Assembly (NCBI GenBank): GCA_045538195.1
Contig: JAZSRA010000120.1
Coordinates: 1 to 56,594, forward strand
Direction: 5' to 3'
DNA: 56,594 bases
Origin: SVTX01 sp045538195
Lineage (GTDB): Bacteria > Bacillota > Clostridia > Oscillospirales > CAG-272
This document shows positions 52,314 through 56,594 of the stretch, in pieces. Under the pieces are notes generated by a model. That model had not been told where the DNA came from. It saw only the letters and a program-made list of their open reading frames with translations, and ran no database searches. Both the position numbers and the translations under genes were made by a program. The number at the start of each line of letters is the position of its first letter. Within the stretch, counting starts at the first letter, position 1.

Positions 52314-52694
52314 ATGATAAAACAATCTTTTCTTGAATACTGCCTTGATACATATGGCACATCGCCGGACTATCCGTTTGACGAGGATTTTGAAACGGCG
52401 GTGCTCAGGCACGCGGATAACCGCAAGTGGTATGCTATCGTAATGCGCGTCTCACGGCGCAAGTTTGGTTTTGACGGCGACGAGGTCATCGACGTTGTCA
52501 ATCTCAAACTCCCGACCGAGATGTTCGGATCTTTCGGTGAAGCTGACGGTGTTTATCCGGCGTATCATATGAACAAGCTCCATTGGATCTCGGTGCTTCT
52601 CCCCGACGCGTCCGATGACGTGGTGCAGTTTCTTGCGAACGTGAGTTTTGAGGCAACGAAGGACAAGCGGAAACACAGAAAAACAAGGGAATAA
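52314..52694 (+). CDS. MmcQ/YjbR family protein
   Basis: A 126-residue protein. RHADNRKWYAIVMRVSRRKFG, VVNLKLPTEMFGSF and MNKLHWISVLLPDASDDVVQ are the conserved blocks of the YjbR/MmcQ double-wing fold, which resembles a DNA-binding domain. GAG lies before the ATG, and it starts 3 nt after the HEPN-motif gene. Its codon usage is more GC-rich than that of the preceding four genes, hinting at a separate origin. Confidence 0.88.
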   Translation: MIKQSFLEYCLDTYGTSPDYPFDEDFETAVLRHADNRKWYAIVMRVSRRKFGFDGDEVIDVVNLKLPTEMFGSFGEADGVYPAYHMNKLHWISVLLPDASDDVVQFLANVSFEATKDKRKHRKTRE

Positions 52695-52699
52695 GCACC

Positions 52700-52729
52700 A
52701 AAGGATGGTTCTTGCGAGCCATCCTTTTT
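52700..52729 (+). terminator. Terminator of the restriction-modification operon
   Basis: GGATGGTTC and GAGCCATCC around a TTGC loop, flanked by AAA and TTTTT. Confidence 0.85.
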
Positions 52730-52887
52730 CTTCCGCCATACTGTCCATCTGATTTTTTTGCCGCAAACGGCACTTTTATGACATGAGAAAAGATATGTTA
52801 CTTAATTGATAACTCTTCAGCCTTTCGCTGGACTTGTACCATCTTGTGTGGTATATTGTTTGCTACCAAAACAAGGAGGTGCAAAAA

Positions 52888-53115
52888 ATGCGAAGAATCA
52901 TTAGAAATGCCATTCAATGCAACAATTGCGGAGATATCATCGAATCCCAATATCGGCATGACTACGTTCAATGCAAATGCGGAGATTGTGCCGTGGACGG
53001 TGGGCACGATTATTTGAGGCGATGCTATGTGCGTGGTAGCAAGGGATTCAAAGACTTATCGGAAACAATTGAAATGAGATCAGCAACAACCGGAGGCGAC
53101 AATGAAAACACTTGA
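52888..53115 (+). CDS. Small zinc-ribbon-like protein of integrative elements
   Basis: A 75-residue protein beginning MRRIIRNAIQCNNCGDIIES. The CNNCGD and CKCGDC pairs can bind one zinc. The middle GGHDYLRRCYVRG is conserved in small element-borne proteins of this kind. AAGGAGGTG precedes the ATG at 52888; a longer frame from 52834 lacks one. Its end overlaps the start of the next gene by 14 nt. Confidence 0.7.
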   Translation: MRRIIRNAIQCNNCGDIIESQYRHDYVQCKCGDCAVDGGHDYLRRCYVRGSKGFKDLSETIEMRSATTGGDNENT

Positions 53116-53389
53116 CGAGCTCTGGTACGGCAACATCTCTCCCTTCGAGCAATGTACCCGTGGCGACAAACGGCTGAAGGAACTACTGAAACTGGTCGCC
53201 CGGAACCGTGAGGAACTGGATGGTACGCTCACAGATAAGCAGAAAGAAACGCTTGAAAAGTTCGAGGACTGCATGAACGAGATGCACAGCATCACTGAGC
53301 GCGATGCCTTCTCCTACGGCTTCCGACTCGGTGTGCAGCTAATGGCTGAAGCCTTTCTTCTGCCATTAGGTGAGGACGAAAATTTTTAG
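53102..53389 (+). CDS. DUF6809-like small helical protein
   Basis: A 95-residue helical protein (MKTLDELWYGNISPFEQ, then LTDKQKETLEKFEDCMNEM and YGFRLGVQLMAEAF). It resembles a short family frequent in clostridial integrative elements (DUF6809). CGGAGG precedes the ATG inside the end of the previous gene. Function unknown. Confidence 0.75.
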   Translation: MKTLDELWYGNISPFEQCTRGDKRLKELLKLVARNREELDGTLTDKQKETLEKFEDCMNEMHSITERDAFSYGFRLGVQLMAEAFLLPLGEDENF

Positions 53390-53586
53390 GGGTGGCCCCA
53401 AAGTCCACCACTAAGAACTGTATGAACGTGGCCTGGGCCCTTGGGGCCCACCCCACTTTTTATGGCAAAACGAATACCTCCAAGTGATCTGGGTCAAAAC
53501 GGCCGAGACCACCTTCAAGCGCGGGTTTTGGAGTGGGTACGAGATGCCCACCCCAAAATTCTGCTCACCCTCCAAAAAGCGCGTCA

Positions 53587-53604
53587 CTGTAGTCAAAGAA
53601 AACG
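53587..53604 (+). repeat. 18-nt element motif, copy 1
   Basis: CTGTAGTCAAAGAAAACG, identical to 54003-54020. Its 14-nt core (GTAGTCAAAGAAAA) also occurs at 3215-3228. Confidence 0.8.
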
Positions 53605-53636
53605 CCCGACGATATATTTTTTAACAACCACTTGCA

Positions 53637-53682
53637 ATTTGGGGAACATTTTTGACGAACACATCAAGAATGTTCCCCAAAT
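53637..53682. repeat. Perfect hairpin with 14-bp arms
   Basis: ATTTGGGGAACATT (53637-53650) and AATGTTCCCCAAAT (53669-53682) with an 18-nt loop. There is no T-run after it, so it is more likely a protein or DNA-structure site than a terminator. Confidence 0.75.
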
Positions 53683-53920
53683 CTATATTCGCAGATTACA
53701 CATCAAACACAGAATTGCATTTTTGAGGCTCAAATTTACAGTTTCCTTTTTCAGCCTTCCGTACAAACGGCTTGGAAATGCCCCAAAATCCTTGAAAATA
53801 AAGCCTTTTGTGCTGTTTCGTGCGAAATCGTGATTTCGGATAAATGGTAGATAGGAATTATCAGGACTTACCTCGCCGACATTTTGTCGGTTAGATCACA
53901 ATATTCCTCTCCTTCCGCTT

Positions 53921-54125
53921 TTCAACGCCTCATTATGAGGCGTTGAAACCAAAGCAAGACCTCATTTTGAGGTCTTGAGGGCAAAGCTCAAACATTGAGC
54001 CCCTGTAGTCAAAGAAAACGGCTCACGAGGAATTTTGCCTTTCCCCCTTTGTCCGAAATCTGCAAAGGCAACCTTCAACGGTCAAAATTGGACCGTTGAT
54101 TTCAAGTGTCACATTTGGACACTTG
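53921..54125. repeat. Array of five hairpins, four built on a 23-nt plan
   Basis: Units at 53923-53945, 53955-53977, 54076-54098 and 54103-54125 each begin CAA and end TTG, with arms of 8-12 bp. The first two share a CCTCA/TGAGG core, the last two a GTC/GAC core. Units 1 and 3 share CAACG/CGTTG ends. A shorter GCTCAA/TTGAGC hairpin is at 53986-54000. The array lies upstream of the polymerase-gene promoter and so is probably not in its message. Confidence 0.8.
54003..54020 (+). repeat. 18-nt element motif, copy 2
   Basis: Identical to 53587-53604. It lies between the two hairpin pairs of the array. Confidence 0.8.
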
Positions 54126-54156
54126 ATTTCTCCGCACGGAATTCACAAAGAGTTCC

Positions 54157-54185
54157 TTGAAAACAGTCGCAAAATATGGTAAAAT
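54157..54185 (+). promoter_or_regulatory. Sigma-A promoter of the polymerase-like gene
   Basis: TTGAAA (54157-54162) and TAAAAT (54180-54185) with 17-bp spacing, 30 nt before the ATG. Confidence 0.75.
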
Positions 54186-54215
54186 AAAAGCATCACAGAA
54201 GAAGGAGGTGTTACG

Positions 54216-56412
54216 ATGGCGACGAAACGATACGAGAGCATGCGCATCATGTCCCTTGAGGGCAGCGTGCTGTATAAAAACGAGGGCTTTACTGCCACCA
54301 AGGATGGCAAGCCAGATCCCCAAGCCTTCCGAGGCATTCTCGACGAAAGCCTTGATACCTTGAAGCTCGCAGAGGTGTATGGTCAGCACGAAGACGAGAT
54401 GGGCTATCCCTATCTTGACGGCAAGAAACGCTTCTGCCGCGCCGTTGTGAACCTTTCCTTCAACCGCGCGATCAAGTTGTACGAGTCCTACGGCAACCGC
54501 TACGTTCTCAACGGATACGAGGTCACCGACGAGGATATGGAAGACCACGTCTGCTTCTGCATGGTAGGAGATAAGCCGACGCTCATCGCCATTGATGTCT
54601 CCTATCGAGAGGACAGCGGATATGCCCACGTGGAAGAACCGCTACCGGATGCCTTACTCGGCAAGTATTTCAAATACGATGCCGAAACGCGCTCCTATAA
54701 GCGAAGCGAAAAGGTCATTCCCACCGCCTTCACCTGTCAGGATATCCGTGAGCATCTCTACACACATGGCTTCGATATTGACGGCATCCACTACGTTCGC
54801 TACAAGCGAAGCGCGGGAGCAAGCCGTGACGGTCGTTGTCTTTTCATTGCCGAGCCTCTGTATGCGGATATGATGGCGTGGAGCTCCTGCGACCTCTCTG
54901 CCGATACCGCCTCCGACCAAGCCTCTTGGCAGGCGTATATCGCGCTCACACTCAGTAGCATCGAGAACGTCATCAAGCTCCCCAAGAAGTCTATCCTCAT
55001 TATTCGTGACCGAGTCAGCCGCTTCAAGGCAGATGCCGTCTGCGTTAAGGAAACGGACGCTCACGACCTCCGAGCAGAGGAAGAAGAAACCGAGATCGAA
55101 AACGTGATCTGGGACGGCGAAGCTCTGCTGGATGCAAGCGTGTTCTTTGAGAACGGATATAACGACCACGGCATGATGCTTCTGCGCAACCGTTTCTTCA
55201 AGACCTGCGCCTTCAACACTAACCTGCAGGACTGGTTCTTCGATAACGATATCGAGTACGTCAGCCAGCTCGCAGGCTACACCACGGCGAGAGATATCAA
55301 GGACGTTAAGCTGGTCATCACCGAGAGCAGCGTCAAGTATCTCAAATTCATGCCCAAGGATATGCCCTTCGAGGAAAAGTGCAAGCGCTTCCTTGACGCA
55401 CTCTATGAGGGCAAGAACAACTCCGTATTCGGTGTGGTCAAAGCCGACCACGATGCGCCCTTGATGCACGGAGATATGGCGTACACCAACTATCAGCTCC
55501 TCAATACCCTCGGGCTTACCCGCGAAGGTATCGGCAAGCTCCTTGAACCATCCTTCCGCTATCTGCAGGATATGCTGGACAGATCTCCCGTTCTGCGTTA
55601 TCAGATCAACATTACCACCGACCACGCCACCATTGCGGAACAGGAGCTTCCCGACCTTACCAAATACCGTCGGGATACCGTTCTCGATATGACCTGCCGT
55701 ACACCGCTGTTCGAGCAGACCGAGTTCTACAAATCCTTCCGTAGCGATACCACGAAGTATTTCAAGAGAAGGCTGAGAAAAGGAAGAGTTGCCGTCTGCG
55801 GTAACTATCAGGTGCTATTCGGAAATGCTTACGAATTCCTTGTGGCGCTCACCGACGAGAGCTACGAGCCGACCTCCTCGTTCTCCTTGGAGGACGGACA
55901 GGTCTGCACCACGGGATTTGCTCACGGCGAGATGGTGCTCTGCGCCCGCAGTCCTCACATCACCATGGGTAATCTCTACCTCGCACGGAACACGCACAGC
56001 TATGACCTTCTGCGGTACTTCAATCTCACGCCCAACATCATTTGTGTGAATGCGATTGAAAGCAATATCCAACAAAGGCTCAACGGTTGTGATTACGACT
56101 CCGACTCCATGCTCGTCACCAATGACGAGTGGATCATTGCAGGCGTGACCGGTTGCTATAATATTCTCAAGGTTCCTGTATGCAAGGCAGAGCCTATCGG
56201 CAAGACCGACTACGAGAACACGCCGAGAAGCCTCGCGGCACTTGACCAGACCATCGCCAAAAATAAGATTGGAGAGATCGTCAATCTTTCCCAATTCCTC
56301 AACTGTTTATTGTGGGATGGACTCTTCACCGAGCAGGGCGAGCATCACCCGATGGATATCTATCACGACATCTGTATCCTCGCCGTGCTGTCGGGCATGG
56401 AGATCGACAAGG
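54216..56412 (+). CDS. Double-psi beta-barrel RNA polymerase-like protein (RdRP/YonO type), 3' end missing
   Basis: 732 natural residues. The metal-binding signature DxDxD is GCDYDSDSMLV (D626, D628, D630; the usual Gly is Ser629). Some 48 residues earlier, VLCARSPHITMGN (around R578) corresponds to the VxVTRNPCLHPGD block that precedes DbDGD at this spacing in eukaryotic-type RNA-dependent RNA polymerases. GRVAVCGNYQVLFG (from G523) matches the preceding barrel strand. A first barrel is suggested at about 295-345 (WDGEALLDASVF, MMLLRNRFFKT). ILAVLSGMEIDK (721-732) resembles the AVDFxKTG region. AGGAGGTG precedes the ATG. The apparent stop at 56424 is inside library adapter sequence, so the true C-terminus is unknown. 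Template (RNA or DNA) cannot be told from sequence. Confidence 0.75.
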
Positions 56413-56496
56413 AAGTCGGATCGTAGCCATGTCGTTCTGTGAGCCAAGGAGTTGGGTCTAGTCATTGTCTTCCTAAGCCCGCTTGGCCTCCGACTT
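56413..56496. other. Sequencing-library adapter contamination (DNBSEQ/MGI type)
   Basis: 56413-56454 (starting AAGTCGGATCGTAGCC) matches the 42-nt MGI/BGI read-2 adapter from memory. 56455-56464 is a 10-nt barcode. 56465-56496 (ending GGCCTCCGACTT) is the complement of the 32-nt read-1 adapter with one mismatch. This is not genomic sequence. Confidence 0.93.
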
Positions 56497-56594
56497 GTGG
56501 GATGGACTCTTCACCGAGCAGGGCGAGCATCACCCGATGGATATCTATCACGACATCTGTATCCTCGCCGTGCTGTCGGGCATGGAGATCGACA
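56497..56594. repeat. Artefactual second copy of the library insert
   Basis: Identical to 56312-56409 of the polymerase-like gene. It reflects read-through of a short (about 101 bp) circularised insert, not a biological duplication. Confidence 0.9.

Larger units (their letters stand above)
53390..54156 (+). other. Long non-coding region rich in inverted repeats upstream of the polymerase-like gene
   Basis: Nearly 770 bp without a convincing gene. A GC-rich palindrome (GGGCCCTTGGGGCCC) is near 53436. It also holds the 14-bp-arm hairpin at 53637-53682, two copies of an 18-nt motif (53587-53604 and 54003-54020) and the five-hairpin array at 53921-54125. Confidence 0.6.

Noticed and set aside
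56310..56594. Direct repeat of about 100 bp with a structured 85-bp spacer: insertion element, diversity-generating repeat or bypass element
   Set aside because: The spacer is the DNBSEQ adapter-barcode-adapter sequence. The apparent secondary structure comes from the complementary adapter arms, so the repeat is technical.

Overview
The window looks like an assembled contig from an uncultured, probably gut-associated Firmicute of the class Clostridia. The evidence is clostridial-style sigma-A promoters and Shine-Dalgarno sites, a tryptophan T-box leader, an mnmG-rsmG-parA-parB-serS block with clustered parS sites (so an origin-proximal stretch), BIG2-domain lipoproteins, and mobile-element genes typical of clostridial integrative elements. 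No taxonomic marker was searched, so the class is an inference.

Layout. 1-4443 is mobile-element DNA: a leftward operon (S24-type repressor, GHKL ATPase/nuclease, serine recombinase cut by the window edge) and two rightward small genes. 4508-8305 holds two leftward ECF sigma/anti-sigma modules that share an almost identical 40-bp promoter block. 8534-12190 is a very large SIR2-domain protein resembling defence-associated sirtuins. tRNA-Glu and tRNA-Met follow, then a hairpin mosaic, an S23/Avd-like four-helix protein and an S51 peptidase. 14044-22331 is a leftward Gld-like ABC transporter operon. 22555-30353 is the housekeeping block ahcY, mnmG, rsmG, parS array, parA, parB, serS and a membrane protein. 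30446-34377 is an AraC regulator divergent from a deacetylase / NagB-like / PfkB amino-sugar-type operon. 34515-36307 is trpB2 under a Trp T-box. 36872-45642 is a second ABC/membrane/BIG2 surface-protein cluster, followed by a YetF-like gene and a decayed VWA-protein fragment.

At 47016-47060 there is only the 3' half of a tRNA-Pro(UGG), beginning in the anticodon loop. It reads as the attachment-site remnant of an element occupying 47061 to beyond the window. That element carries a Phd-like regulator, a BcgI-like nuclease-methylase plus specificity subunit, a HEPN-motif protein, YjbR, two small element genes, a five-hairpin array and, at 54216, a protein carrying the signature motifs of the double-psi beta-barrel RNA polymerase / eukaryotic-type RNA-dependent RNA polymerase family. 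This last gene is the most unusual thing in the window.

The last 182 bases are not natural sequence. 56413-56496 matches the two DNBSEQ (MGI/BGI) library adapters around a 10-nt barcode, and 56497-56594 repeats the insert. The stop codon that seems to end the polymerase-like gene at 56426 is therefore adapter-derived, and the real C-terminus is missing.
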